A stretch of 64,000 nt of DNA from Epidermidibacterium keratini (GCF_009834025.1 NZ_CP047156.1:3556067-3620066); one strand, 5' to 3'; positions 15,187-24,698 are shown, counted from the stretch's first letter. Notes: generated from the sequence alone by a model not told the origin. Translations and numbers: made by a program.

Positions 15187-16089
15187 CTACGTGTCGCGCG
15201 GTCGATAGTCGGTGTTCCCACCCCAGCGCCGCTTCACGTGCGGTGGGATGAGGCTGGCGAACTCGACGAGTACGTCGGCACATCGCACCAGCACGTCGCG
15301 GTCCGGCAGCACGATCCCCACGACGCCGATCAGCCGGTCGGTGACGACGAACGTCCGTCCCGCGGGAAGCTTGGTCAGGCAGGCGGCCGCGCGGGGATGG
15401 AGCATCGCGGAGGCGTAGCGGGCGAAGTCGGCGTACGCCGGCCCCTGCGTCACGGTCGCGCCTGGCCGCGACCAGTCGACGCGAAAACGCCGGTTGAACT
15501 CCTCGTGCTCGATGTCGGCGTCGGCACCGCGGATGGCCGACTGTCCTCGGATGTCCGGCGTGACAAGCAGGCGGGGAAGAGGTGTGTCGGTCACGAGCCA
15601 CGAGACCGCCACCGTCGGCTCGACGTTACGGTTGTCGCGCGTCGTGTAGGCGATCTTCGGGACGTTGACCAGCAGTGATGTGTCGCGCCCCCTCGCCGGA
15701 ATGCGGAGGCTGGCGACTACACGCGAGGGATATGGCGCCAGGGTGGCGGGTCCGAGCCAAGCCATCAGGATCGCTCGCGCCGCGGGGATGTCCGGCGGGA
15801 TCGACTGGAACTCGTTGTCAAAGGCGGCGAAGCCACGCAACCCTCGCCGGCGGATGATGACGCCCATGAGCGCAGCGACGATCAGACCGCCGGCGGCGAG
15901 CGCGATTCCGGCGAGCCCGATGCCCTCCGTGGTCGTCGTCTTCTGCCCGGAGGACGCCTGGAAAATCCAGGCCACCACGGCGATCACGATGCCGAGCACC
16001 ATTGCGCCGCAGCCGAGCTTGGCCGAGCGGACGAGCCGCGGGGAAGCGTTGGGCTTCGACGGCTCGGTCGGCGTCGGTGGCTGGTTCAT
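15187..16089 (-). CDS. Tandem-paralog membrane protein, member 2 (DUF3137-like)
   Basis: This 300-residue paralog of members 1, 3 and 4 has a Pro-rich N-terminus, two membrane helices (about 27-47 and 58-80), then the shared cytoplasmic domain. Landmarks are IPPDIPAARAI, YPSRVVASLRIPARG, SLLVNVPK, LLVTPDIRGQSAI, EEFNRRFRVD, GPAYADFARYASAMLHPRAAA and the C-terminal WGGNTDYRPRD. The ATG at 16089 is preceded by GGAG. The gap to member 1 is only about 10 bases, suggesting an operon. Function is unknown. Confidence 0.75.
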   Translation of the reverse strand: MNQPPTPTEPSKPNASPRLVRSAKLGCGAMVLGIVIAVVAWIFQASSGQKTTTTEGIGLAGIALAAGGLIVAALMGVIIRRRGLRGFAAFDNEFQSIPPDIPAARAILMAWLGPATLAPYPSRVVASLRIPARGRDTSLLVNVPKIAYTTRDNRNVEPTVAVSWLVTDTPLPRLLVTPDIRGQSAIRGADADIEHEEFNRRFRVDWSRPGATVTQGPAYADFARYASAMLHPRAAACLTKLPAGRTFVVTDRLIGVVGIVLPDRDVLVRCADVLVEFASLIPPHVKRRWGGNTDYRPRDT

Positions 16090-16121
16090 CGGTGGGCTCC
16101 AGATCGACCTGGCTCGGTGGC

Positions 16122-17012
16122 CTAGTCCTCGCGTGGGCGGTAGTCGGTGCTCCCGCCCCAGCGGTTCAGCACGTGCTGCGGGATGAGGTCGCCGAACTCG
16201 GCGAGTACGTCGGCGCACAGCACGAGCTCGTCGCGGTTGGGCAGCGGTGCGCCGTTCACGGCGACCAGCCGGTCGGTGATCAGGAAGGTCCGGTTGGGTG
16301 GCAGCCGGGTGAGGCAGGCGGCAGCGCGCGGATGCAGCAGCGCCGAGGCATAACGGGCGAAGTCGCCGTACGCCGGGCCTTTGCGCCCAGCGGTGCCGGG
16401 CATCGAGGAGTCGACCCGGAAGCGCCGGTTGAACTCCTCGTTTTCGATGTTGATATCGGCGCCGAGAATGGCTGACTGCCCGCGCAGATCCGGCGTAATG
16501 AGCAAGGCGGGCAGCGGTCTGTCGAGCTCCAGCCACGCGACCGCCGAGGCCGGCTCGATGCTGCGGCGATCCTTCTGGCTGAGCGTGAGCTTCGGAACGT
16601 TGACCAGCAGCGACGTGTCGCGTCCGCGGGCTGGGATCCGCAGGCTGGCGATCACCCGCGATGGATAGCCCGGGGGGAGTGAGGCGGCGCCAAACCACGA
16701 GCTCATGATGGCCCGTGCGGCCGGGATATCCGGGGGGATCGTCTCGAACTCCTGTGACAGCGCCCCGCCGAAGCCCTGGTGCGCCCGGCGACGGATGAGG
16801 AGCCCGACCAGCGCCGACAGCAGTAGTCCTCCGAAGCCAAGCGCGAAACCGGTGATCGCGAGCGTCTTCGTCGCGGCGCTCACCTCGCCGGAGACCGCGC
16901 GAATCACAAGCGCGACGATGAGCACCGCCAAGCCGACCAGCATGACGGCGCAGCCGACTCTCGCCACTCGAATAGCGCCCTTCGGCTGCTCAGGCTGGCG
17001 AGGCTGACTCAT
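16122..17012 (-). CDS. Tandem-paralog membrane protein, member 3 (DUF3137-like)
   Basis: The 296-residue protein has the same plan as member 2: short polar N-terminus, two membrane helices, RRRAHQGFGG turn, then a cytoplasmic domain with IPPDIPAARAIM, SLRIPARGRDTSLLVNVPK, TPDLRGQSAILGADINIENEEFNRRF and WGGSTDYRPR. Its upstream region (17013-17064) resembles that of member 4: both contain GCGATACGTTGC and CCGGAGTCC before the ATG. The duplication therefore carried the promoter and ribosome-binding site. Function is unknown. Confidence 0.75.
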   Translation of the reverse strand: MSQPRQPEQPKGAIRVARVGCAVMLVGLAVLIVALVIRAVSGEVSAATKTLAITGFALGFGGLLLSALVGLLIRRRAHQGFGGALSQEFETIPPDIPAARAIMSSWFGAASLPPGYPSRVIASLRIPARGRDTSLLVNVPKLTLSQKDRRSIEPASAVAWLELDRPLPALLITPDLRGQSAILGADINIENEEFNRRFRVDSSMPGTAGRKGPAYGDFARYASALLHPRAAACLTRLPPNRTFLITDRLVAVNGAPLPNRDELVLCADVLAEFGDLIPQHVLNRWGGSTDYRPRED

Positions 17013-17071
17013 GCTGGACTCCGGATGTGTGGCGGATAGCGCCGATGCAACGTATCGCATCGCCGCTCGAC

Positions 17072-18004
17072 CTACCTTTCGCGAGGCAGGTAGTCGCTCT
17101 TGCCGCCCCAGCGACGGCGTACGTGCTCGGGGATCAGGTCTTCGAACTCGGCGAGTACACCGGCGATTCGCAGGATCTCGTTGCGGTCGGGGCGCGGCAT
17201 GCCGCTGACCGCCACCAGCCGGCCGGTGACGACGAAGGCGCGGCCGGCCGGCAGCCTGGTCAGGCACGCGGCCGCCCGGGGGTGCAGCATCGCGGAGGCG
17301 TAGCGGGCGAAGTCGCCGTACGCCGGACCGTCGCCGCGGGGCGAGTCCACACGTGCGCCGTACCCCGAAGCTTGCGAGCGGGTCGCGCCCGGCACAGACG
17401 AGTCGATCCGGAAGCGCCGGTTGAACTCCTCGTTCTCGATGTTGATGTCGGCGCCGGCGATGGTCGAGACCCCGCGAAGCTCCGGGGTGACCATCAGAGT
17501 GGGAAGGGGTACGTCCGTCGCCAGCCAGGCCACTGCGATGGCGGGCTCGAAGGCGCGTCGGTCCCGCTGGTCGAGGGACACGTTCGGGAGGTTGACCAGC
17601 AGCGAGGTCTGGTAGCGCCCGGCCGGGACACGCAGGCTAGCGATCACCTTCGACGGGAAACTCGCCGGGAGCCCGTCGGGCCCGAACCAGGTGGTCATGA
17701 TGGCCCGCGCGGTCGGGATGTCCGGCTCGATCGACTCGAACTGCGCGGCCAGCTCGCCGGCGAACCCCTGGTGCGCGCGGCGACGAAATGCGACGCCCAC
17801 CCACACCGACGTCGACATGCCGAGGACCGCCAGCACGCCGCCGACAACGAGCGGGACCGTGGTCAGGACGGTCAGCCCGCCGGAGAGGATGCTCACCATC
17901 CCGGCGGTGATGGCCAGGAACAGGCCGACCACCAGGGCAACCATCGCGGCCTTGGCCACCCGCGTGGCCGTTGTGAGCTCGTCGGGCGGGGGTGGCTGTG
18001 CCAT
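17072..18004 (-). CDS. Tandem-paralog membrane protein, member 4 (DUF3137-like)
   Basis: This 310-residue protein is first in the minus-strand array and divergent from ffh. It has two membrane helices and the family blocks SLLVNLPN, TPELRGVSTIAGADINIENEEFNRRF, GPAYGDFARYASAMLHPRAAACL and WGGKSDYLPR. A 15-20-residue insertion after the FNRRFRIDSSVPG block is absent from the other members. The start at 18004 is supported by CCGGAGTCC upstream. Function is unknown; a four-gene operon reading 4-3-2-1 is likely. Confidence 0.75.
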   Translation of the reverse strand: MAQPPPPDELTTATRVAKAAMVALVVGLFLAITAGMVSILSGGLTVLTTVPLVVGGVLAVLGMSTSVWVGVAFRRRAHQGFAGELAAQFESIEPDIPTARAIMTTWFGPDGLPASFPSKVIASLRVPAGRYQTSLLVNLPNVSLDQRDRRAFEPAIAVAWLATDVPLPTLMVTPELRGVSTIAGADINIENEEFNRRFRIDSSVPGATRSQASGYGARVDSPRGDGPAYGDFARYASAMLHPRAAACLTRLPAGRAFVVTGRLVAVSGMPRPDRNEILRIAGVLAEFEDLIPEHVRRRWGGKSDYLPRER

Positions 18005-18090
18005 TCCGGACTCCGGTCTGCTGGACAGATAATCGCGGCAGCAACGTATCGCAATCCCCGGCGCGCCCGGACGGGTGCGCGCCGGTCGAC

Positions 18091-18096
18091 TACCCT
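18091..18096 (+). promoter_or_regulatory. Candidate ffh -10 element
   Basis: TACCCT lies in the 159-bp divergent gap between paralog member 4 and ffh, 68 bases before the ffh start. A GGAG-type site (AAGGAGACC) follows close to the GTG. Confidence 0.4.
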
Positions 18097-18163
18097 GGAA
18101 CGCTGAGAACCTCTCGGCGTACGCCGACCCCGGGGTACGCCGCGATGCCAAGGAGACCCATTC

Positions 18164-19759
18164 GTGTTTGACACGCTGTCCGATCGGTTGGAGGGCGTCT
18201 TCGCCGGCCTGCGCAGCAAGGGCCGGCTGACCGACGCCGACATCGACGCCACCGCCCGCGAGATCCGGATCGCACTGCTTGAGGCCGACGTAGCGCTGCC
18301 GGTGGTGAAGGCCTTCATCAGCGGGATGAAGGAGCGCTCGAAGGGCGCCGCGGTCTCGCAGGCGCTGAACCCGGCGCAGCAGGTCATCAAGATCGTCAAC
18401 GACGAGCTGGTCGACATCCTCGGCGGCGAGACCAGGCGGCTGCGCTTTGCCAAGACCGCGCCGACGGTCATCATGCTCGCCGGTCTGCAGGGCGCCGGTA
18501 AGACCACGCTCGCCGGCAAGCTCTCCAAATGGCTCAAGGGCCAGGGCCACTCGCCGATGCTGGTGGCCTCTGACCTGCAGCGGCCCAATGCGGTCACCCA
18601 GCTGCAGGTCGTCGGGCAGCAGGCCGGCGTCGAGGTATACGCCCCGGAGCCCGGCAACGGCGTCGGCGACCCGGTCGCCGTCGCGCGCGAGTCCATCGAC
18701 GTCGCGCGCCGCAAGATGCATGACGTGGTCATTGTCGACACCGCCGGACGGCTCGGTGTCGATGCCGACATGATGCAGCAGGCGATCGACATCCGCGAGG
18801 CGGTGCAGCCCGACGAGGTGCTGTTCGTCATCGACGCGATGATCGGCCAGGACGCGATCACCACGGCCGAGGCGTTCCGCGACGGCGTGGGCTTCACCGG
18901 CGTCGTACTGTCCAAGCTCGACGGCGACGCCCGCGGTGGTGCGGCGCTGTCCGTGCGGCACGTGACCGGCCAGCCGATCATGTTTGCCTCGACCGGTGAG
19001 AAGCTCGACGACTTCGACGTCTTCCACCCCGAGCGCATGGCCTCGCGCATCCTCGGCATGGGTGACATGCTCACGCTGATCGAGCAGGCGCAGCAGACGT
19101 TCGACGAAGAAGAAGCCGAGCGGATGGCCGAGAAGGTCGCCTCCGGCAACAAGTTCACCCTCGATGACTTCCTCGAGCAGATGATGGCCGTGCGCCGGAT
19201 GGGCCCGCTCACCAATCTGCTCGGCATGCTGCCCGGAGCCGGGCAGATCAAGGACCAGATCGCCGGCATCGACGAGAAGGACCTCGACCGCACGCAGGCG
19301 ATCATCCGCGGCATGACGCCGGCCGAACGCCAGGATCCGAAGATGATCAACGGCTCACGCCGCTCGCGCATTGCCCGCGGCTCCGGCGTGACGGTTACCG
19401 AGGTCAACAACCTCGTGACCCGGTTCTTCGAGGCTCGCAAGATGATGGCTCAGATGACCGGCAACATGGGCTTCGGCAAGCCCGGCCGCGGTGCGAGCGG
19501 CGCCAGCAACATCAGCCGCAAGAGCCGCAACGCGAAGAAGAACAAGTCGGGCAAGAAAAACAACAAGAAGACGCAGGCGCGTCCGAACCGCCCCGCCGGG
19601 ATGCCGGGCATGCCCGGGATGCCAGGTGGAATGCCGGGCATGCCGCCAGGCGCGATGCCCGATGGCCAGATGCCGGATCTTGGCGCGCTGGGTGGCGGCA
19701 AGATGCCCAAGATCCCAGGTATGCCTGACTTGTCCAAGCTCAACCTCCCCAAGGAGTAG
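18164..19759 (+). CDS. ffh: Signal recognition particle protein Ffh (SRP54)
   Basis: The protein has 531 residues. It binds 4.5S RNA and nascent signal sequences and forms a GTPase pair with FtsY. The N domain is residues 1-90. The G domain has GLQGAGKTT (about 106-114), SDLQRPNAVTQL, DTAGR and SKLDGDARGG. The methionine-rich M domain follows from about 300, including GSRRSRIARGSG, the SRP-RNA binding helix-turn. The tail is lysine-rich, then a repetitive MPGMPGMPGG run, longer than in the E. coli protein. The start is GTG with AAGGAG upstream. Confidence 0.96.
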   Translation: MFDTLSDRLEGVFAGLRSKGRLTDADIDATAREIRIALLEADVALPVVKAFISGMKERSKGAAVSQALNPAQQVIKIVNDELVDILGGETRRLRFAKTAPTVIMLAGLQGAGKTTLAGKLSKWLKGQGHSPMLVASDLQRPNAVTQLQVVGQQAGVEVYAPEPGNGVGDPVAVARESIDVARRKMHDVVIVDTAGRLGVDADMMQQAIDIREAVQPDEVLFVIDAMIGQDAITTAEAFRDGVGFTGVVLSKLDGDARGGAALSVRHVTGQPIMFASTGEKLDDFDVFHPERMASRILGMGDMLTLIEQAQQTFDEEEAERMAEKVASGNKFTLDDFLEQMMAVRRMGPLTNLLGMLPGAGQIKDQIAGIDEKDLDRTQAIIRGMTPAERQDPKMINGSRRSRIARGSGVTVTEVNNLVTRFFEARKMMAQMTGNMGFGKPGRGASGASNISRKSRNAKKNKSGKKNNKKTQARPNRPAGMPGMPGMPGGMPGMPPGAMPDGQMPDLGALGGGKMPKIPGMPDLSKLNLPKE

Positions 19760-19794
19760 CCGGCGGTGACGCGCCCGCACGAGGCGGGATCGCC

Positions 19795-20115
19795 ATGCCC
19801 AGCTGGTTGATCCTGGTGCTTGCGCTCGGCGTACTCGTCGTCGGTGTAGGGGCCATCACGGCGTACGGCGCACGCCGTCGACGCGCCGATCGCCTGCAGA
19901 GCGCGGTCGCCGCCCTGCGCGCCAGGCTGGAGGGTGTGCGCTACCGGCTCGACGCGTCGCCGCTGGGTCCGGCGCATTCGGAGGCGACCCGGTTGGCTGA
20001 CGCCGCCGAAGCGTCCCTCGCGGTAGCGCGAGATCGCCGAAGCCTCTCGGCTACGGCCGAGGCCGCCGGGATGCTGGACCGGGCCGACGCTGAGCTGAAC
20101 CGCACGGGCACGTGA
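19795..20115 (+). CDS. Small membrane-anchored helical protein, unknown
   Basis: The 106-residue protein has one N-terminal membrane helix (WLILVLALGVLVVGVGAITA), an RRRR stop-transfer cluster, then an Ala/Leu/Arg-rich helical domain (about 35-100) likely to form a coiled coil. It ends 4 bases inside the next gene, so the two are translationally coupled and may act together. No family is recognised. Confidence 0.6.
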   Translation: MPSWLILVLALGVLVVGVGAITAYGARRRRADRLQSAVAALRARLEGVRYRLDASPLGPAHSEATRLADAAEASLAVARDRRSLSATAEAAGMLDRADAELNRTGT

Positions 20116-22478
20116 GCGAGTCGTCGCGGCGTACGCCGAACCGCTGGTGGCAGGCCGCGTCGGTCAGTGTCGCGGTGCTGGTCATCGGGTTGCTGGGGAT
20201 CGTCCTGTCGACCGTGAGCCTGCTGCGGAGTCCGGAGCTGTATCGCACAAGCTCGAGCGGTGAGCTGCCTGACTTCGCCGACGACCCCGCCAACAGCTGG
20301 GGCGACTATAACGAGGGCGTCCCCGAGGCCGAGCCGGCATGGACCGCAGACGACTTCATTGCGGCCGTCGGTGATGGCGGGCCCGGACGCATCGTCGCGA
20401 TGCCTGGTGCCGCAAGCTATCTCGACACGGCCGCGATCGAGGCGATGATCGCCGGCAGCGACGTACTCGTCGTCGTCACACCACCGTCACCGCTCGGCGC
20501 GATCGAGACCACGCGGGTGCGCGACAACACGGTGCAGAAGTACTGGGCCGACGAGCGCGGGATCCGGCTGGTGATGGTGCACGGCACCGAGGCGTATCTT
20601 CCGGCCAGCGACAACTCCGGCCTGATCGTCGGGGCGACTCCAGATGCCGGCATACCGATCCGCGATGCGCTGGTCTACAACGATGCGACCAGCGCGGTGC
20701 AGCACGTCATCGACCGCTACCGCGGTTACGAATCACCTCCGTCACCGCCGGTGCCCACCTCGGCCGCAGAGCTGCAGCCGGCCGGACGCGCGCCCACCGA
20801 TGCCGAGCTCGCGCCGGTCGTGCAGACGCTGCAGACCGGCACGCCGTACGTTGCACCGGGAGTCGCCGGGCCGGTCGAGGCAGATCTCTCCGGGCTCGGC
20901 GCCGACGTCAAGGTCGCCGTCTTCGACTACGCGGCGCCGGGGCAGTTCGTCGACTACGCGAGCGCACTGCGAGCCGCGTTCCCGGGCAGTGCAGTCGTTG
21001 TCGTGACGGGCAGCTGGGTGCAGACAACGGGGTTGGATGAGCAGCTCAGCAGCGACGTGATGATGCAGATCGCCGCTATAGGTGGGTTTCCACTCGCCTC
21101 GGCGCGCCCGGATCCGACTCGTCTACTCGACCTGTTTTCCTCGGCATACGAGGTGGCCGCTGCCGGTGCAGCGGCACACAGCGACCTGCCGAGCGAACCA
21201 GAGGGGCTGCCGCGGTGGGTTGCCCTGCTCATGCTCGGTGCGTCAATCGTGTTGGTGCTGGGCTTCTTCGCCGGATCGCTGCTGGAATGGCGCGGGCGGC
21301 GTAAAGAGTCGTGGCAACAGCGCCGAGACCGGTTGGCCGGGCAGCTCGCCGAGCGCTACGTGGCCATCGGCGCTGTGCTGTCACTCTCGCTGCGGCCAGA
21401 CACTGGCGTGGCGCGCCGGCAACTCGACGCGGCGTACTCCTCGGTGCTGCAGCTGCGTGGCGCCGACAAGGACTCCGTCGACGCGATCGCGCTGACAGCG
21501 TGGGACTCACTCGATGCCGCGGTTCGGGAGATCGGCGAGGAGCAGCTTGGCCCGAGCGCTGCACTGAGCGCGGCCGACCGGCCAAAGCCCGCGGCTCCGG
21601 CTGCTTCACCCGCGTCGCCGGCGCCGACCAGCGACCGTGTGCGCCGGCGCTGGTTGCCGTGGGCGATCGCCCTGATCGCCGGCTCGTACGTGTTCCTCAA
21701 CCTGTTCGGCAGTGTGGCTGGATCGCTGGGGCTGGATAACCGCAGTAGCGCGCAGATCGACCCGCTGGCATCGAGCAGCGTGATGTCGACCGGGGGCGAT
21801 CTGGACATCGAGACCATCCGCGGGGTGGTTGGGACCCGCTCGATGATGGTGGTCTACGACGATTCCGGCGACAGCGGCTCGCGATACGCCCTCGGCCAGA
21901 ATGTTGCTGCTGCGTATCCAAAGGCGCTGGTGTTTATCGTCGCGGATGGCGAGATTGACACCGCGGAGATCGGCGACGAGGCCGCGGTCGACGGCTACGA
22001 CGTCTACGCGCTGATCGAGGACTACTACCCGGTGCAGTACGCCGCCGGCTCGGACCCGGTTGCACAGGCGCGCCAGCTGGCGATCCTGTATGACCGGCTG
22101 GTCGCCGAGGGCAAGATCAACGGTATCGACCGCCTGCAATATGAGTCGCAGATCCCATGGACACCGGTCGCGATCGGGATGGTCCTCGCTCTCGTAGTCG
22201 CGGCCTTCGTGATTCGTGCGGCGATCGTGCGTCTCGCGCGCTGGCGCAGCGAGCGAGACGAGACGACGGGGGAGCGAGAGGCGTTGTCCCTGCGGCTGGC
22301 CGAGACGTCGAGGCAGCTGCTGCATGCCTCCGATCCGTCGCCTGGCGTACTCGCCGGGTTCGCCCGTCGCGAGGCCGCCCTGGCTGCCGAGGTCGCGGCG
22401 GCCGATCCCTCCGGGTTCGCGGCACTGCGTGCGCGGATCGAGGCCTTCGACGACGAAGTCGGCCGCGTCGTGGCGTGA
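20112..22478 (+). CDS. Large membrane protein with two repeated extracytoplasmic units, unknown
   Basis: The protein has 788 residues with four predicted membrane helices (about 15-37, 376-400, 515-540 and 690-715). The two outward-facing segments (about 38-375 and 541-690) each contain a similar alpha/beta unit: FDYAAPG...ALRAAFPGSAVVVVTG versus VYDDSGD...NVAAAYPKALVFIVADG. This implies an internal duplication. The cytoplasmic segments are Arg/Glu/Ala-rich helices. It overlaps the small membrane gene before it by 4 bases. The family is not recognised and no catalytic motif is evident. Confidence 0.65.
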   Translation: MSESSRRTPNRWWQAASVSVAVLVIGLLGIVLSTVSLLRSPELYRTSSSGELPDFADDPANSWGDYNEGVPEAEPAWTADDFIAAVGDGGPGRIVAMPGAASYLDTAAIEAMIAGSDVLVVVTPPSPLGAIETTRVRDNTVQKYWADERGIRLVMVHGTEAYLPASDNSGLIVGATPDAGIPIRDALVYNDATSAVQHVIDRYRGYESPPSPPVPTSAAELQPAGRAPTDAELAPVVQTLQTGTPYVAPGVAGPVEADLSGLGADVKVAVFDYAAPGQFVDYASALRAAFPGSAVVVVTGSWVQTTGLDEQLSSDVMMQIAAIGGFPLASARPDPTRLLDLFSSAYEVAAAGAAAHSDLPSEPEGLPRWVALLMLGASIVLVLGFFAGSLLEWRGRRKESWQQRRDRLAGQLAERYVAIGAVLSLSLRPDTGVARRQLDAAYSSVLQLRGADKDSVDAIALTAWDSLDAAVREIGEEQLGPSAALSAADRPKPAAPAASPASPAPTSDRVRRRWLPWAIALIAGSYVFLNLFGSVAGSLGLDNRSSAQIDPLASSSVMSTGGDLDIETIRGVVGTRSMMVVYDDSGDSGSRYALGQNVAAAYPKALVFIVADGEIDTAEIGDEAAVDGYDVYALIEDYYPVQYAAGSDPVAQARQLAILYDRLVAEGKINGIDRLQYESQIPWTPVAIGMVLALVVAAFVIRAAIVRLARWRSERDETTGEREALSLRLAETSRQLLHASDPSPGVLAGFARREAALAAEVAAADPSGFAALRARIEAFDDEVGRVVA

Positions 22479-22524
22479 GGCGTGGGCCGTCTCGGGCAGA
22501 CTGGGGTAGGGCGAGGGGAGAGCC

Positions 22525-23607
22525 ATGACCGCACTGCGATTTCGCGGCGTCGTACTGCCGGGTGACGTCGAGACCGATCTCTACGTGAGTGATGGCCGGA
22601 TCAGCTTCGAGCCCGTCGCGGGGGCTGACACGGCGCTCTCGCACGGCTGGATCGTGCCTGGCCTGATCGACGCGCACTGTCATGTCGGGTTGGACGAGCA
22701 CGGGTTTGCCCCCGCCGATGACCACGACGCCTACCGCAACCATGCGCGGATCGACCGTGACGCCGGTGTCACGACCTTGCGCGACTGCGGCAGCATCGTC
22801 GACACCCGGTGGATGGAAGACGAGCCCGACCTACCCGAGGTGATCCGCGCCGGATCGCATATCGCTCAAGACAAGCGATATGTCAAGGGAATGTATGTGC
22901 ACACCGAGCCGGCAGATCTCGCCGACGAGGTCGAGCGGCAGGCGCTACGCGGTGATGGCTGGGTCAAGCTCGTCGGTGACTGGATCGACCGTGGGCGCGG
23001 CGATCTAGCCCCGCTGTGGGAGCTTGACGAGCTGAGCGCGGCGATGGAGCGAGCACATGCGGTGGGCGCTCGCGTCACGGCCCACACCTTCTCCGAAGAA
23101 GCACTGCCGGACCTGATCGCATCGGGCATCGACTGCATCGAGCACGGCACCGGGCTCACCGACGATGTCATCGCGGCGATGCTTGAGCACGGTACGGCGC
23201 TCGTGCCCACCGTCATCAACATCCACAACTTCCCGACTTTTGCTGCAGCAGGGGAGAAGTTCCCGGCGTACGCCGCCCACATGATGGCGTTGTTCGAGCA
23301 GCACCCGGCCCGGTTGCGTGCGGCGTACGAGGCGGGAGTGGCGATGTATGCCGGGACCGACGCCGGCGGCAGTATTCGTCACGGACGGATTGCCGATGAG
23401 GTCATGGCCCTTGCGGGGATCGGGCTGTCGGCCGAAGACGCTCTCGGCGCCGCATCGTGGCGGGCGCGTGAGTGGCTCGGTCGAGATAGCCTCAGTGAAG
23501 GCGCGCGGGCTGACTTTGTCTGCTACGACAGCAATCCGCTCGACGATCTCTCGGTGCTGGAGACCCCGTCGTGCGTCGTACTCGGCGGCGAGGTCTACTC
23601 GCGCTGA
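22525..23607 (+). CDS. Amidohydrolase (imidazolonepropionase-like)
   Basis: The 360-residue metal-dependent hydrolase has the amidohydrolase TIM-barrel motifs: GLIDAHCHVG (H51, H53), WVKLVGD (candidate carboxylated lysine), VTAHTFSE, CIEHGTG and a final GTDAGG aspartate. An upstream AGGGGAG ribosome-binding site fixes the ATG. An amidohydrolase beside ffh is, to my knowledge, also seen in mycobacteria, so the gene may belong to the conserved neighbourhood. The substrate is unknown; a cyclic amide or dipeptide is plausible. Confidence 0.82.
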   Translation: MTALRFRGVVLPGDVETDLYVSDGRISFEPVAGADTALSHGWIVPGLIDAHCHVGLDEHGFAPADDHDAYRNHARIDRDAGVTTLRDCGSIVDTRWMEDEPDLPEVIRAGSHIAQDKRYVKGMYVHTEPADLADEVERQALRGDGWVKLVGDWIDRGRGDLAPLWELDELSAAMERAHAVGARVTAHTFSEEALPDLIASGIDCIEHGTGLTDDVIAAMLEHGTALVPTVINIHNFPTFAAAGEKFPAYAAHMMALFEQHPARLRAAYEAGVAMYAGTDAGGSIRHGRIADEVMALAGIGLSAEDALGAASWRAREWLGRDSLSEGARADFVCYDSNPLDDLSVLETPSCVVLGGEVYSR

Positions 23608-24698
23608 CCGTCTTGTTGTGCTGCCTCGATGGCCAGGGCGGTCGTGCTCTCGATCTGCTCGATTACGCGCGGCGGGGCCGTGATCGCGCCGTTGTGGGTG
23701 AGCCGCTCGATGAGCTCACGGGCGCTGCGCAGATAGCTCGCCCGCTCGGCCGCGGTCGCGGCGCGTTCGGCATGCCCGAGCAGTTTGGTCGCCTGCCGCA
23801 GCCTCCGCGCATCGTCGTCGGCGAGCAGGTCGGTGCCGACCTGGCGAGCTCGTCGCTCGGCTGAGCGCCAGGCCTGGGTGAGTCGGCGTACGGCGGCGCG
23901 GTACTCATCGAAGATCGCCCCGGCGTGCCTCGGATCCTCCGGGCGCAAGGCCGATGCTTCGGCGAGAGCTTCGAAGAAGCTAGCCGTCTCTGGCACTGAG
24001 ACATCGCTGATGGCGGGGTAGGTGAGGGCGGTGACGGGGTCCATCTCGTACGGCGCGTACGCCGCGAGAACCTCGTCGTGGCGGGCAAAGGCGGTCACCC
24101 ATAGGCGTTCGGCCGCATGCTCGTCGGGAGGTGCTGGCTTTGCTGCGCCCAGTTGCGCGTCGCGTGATGGGTCGGCGACCGGCGCGTGTTCGTCGACGGC
24201 TCCGAGCAGCCTGCCCACTTGCTGAGCACCCGGTGACGGGTCGCTTCCGTCGGCGCTCTGCTCGAAGGCAACTCGATATACCTCCCCGGATCGCGTCGTA
24301 AGCGTGAGGTAGTGCCAGTTGAACAGGACGAAGGTGCGGGTGGGAGGCGGGGAAGCCTGCTGCCGAAACGGCGTCGTGGAGACCACGGCGCTCGCCACTT
24401 GATCGCGCGGGATTTCGACCACTTCGTTGGGGAATCGGCCCAGCCGAACGACCGTGTCGGTGACGTCGACGCCGACGCCGTGGCCGCGTCCGCGTCGCTG
24501 GCGAAGCAGGAGGACCAGGAAGATGATCAGAAGGACCGCTACCGGCAGACCAGAGAGCGGAGCCGCAAGACCGGATTTGTTGATCATGACCAGTCCGAGC
24601 ATGCTCACGGCCGTCACGAGGCCGAATGCCCATGCCGGGACCGCGCCGATCCCCGTCTCGATTCGGTAGCGCGCGACGGGGCGAGGCTCACCCGTCAC
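23595..24698 (-). CDS. Membrane protein of a duplicated pair, copy 2
   Basis: The protein has 367 residues from the GTG at 24698, which overlaps the end of copy 1 by 11 bases. Two membrane helices (about 15-35 and 42-62) are followed by a PH-like beta-rich region (VDVTDTVVRLGRFPNEVVEIPRDQV) and a helical C-terminal domain. Its last roughly 170 residues nearly match copy 1, including RHDEVLAAYAPYEMDPVTAL and the LLADDDARRLRQATKLLGHAE block. The N-terminal halves share only the VRLGR(F/W)P pattern. Function is unknown. It converges with the amidohydrolase and overlaps its end by about 13 bases. Confidence 0.65.
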   Translation of the reverse strand: MTGEPRPVARYRIETGIGAVPAWAFGLVTAVSMLGLVMINKSGLAAPLSGLPVAVLLIIFLVLLLRQRRGRGHGVGVDVTDTVVRLGRFPNEVVEIPRDQVASAVVSTTPFRQQASPPPTRTFVLFNWHYLTLTTRSGEVYRVAFEQSADGSDPSPGAQQVGRLLGAVDEHAPVADPSRDAQLGAAKPAPPDEHAAERLWVTAFARHDEVLAAYAPYEMDPVTALTYPAISDVSVPETASFFEALAEASALRPEDPRHAGAIFDEYRAAVRRLTQAWRSAERRARQVGTDLLADDDARRLRQATKLLGHAERAATAAERASYLRSARELIERLTHNGAITAPPRVIEQIESTTALAIEAAQQDGQRE

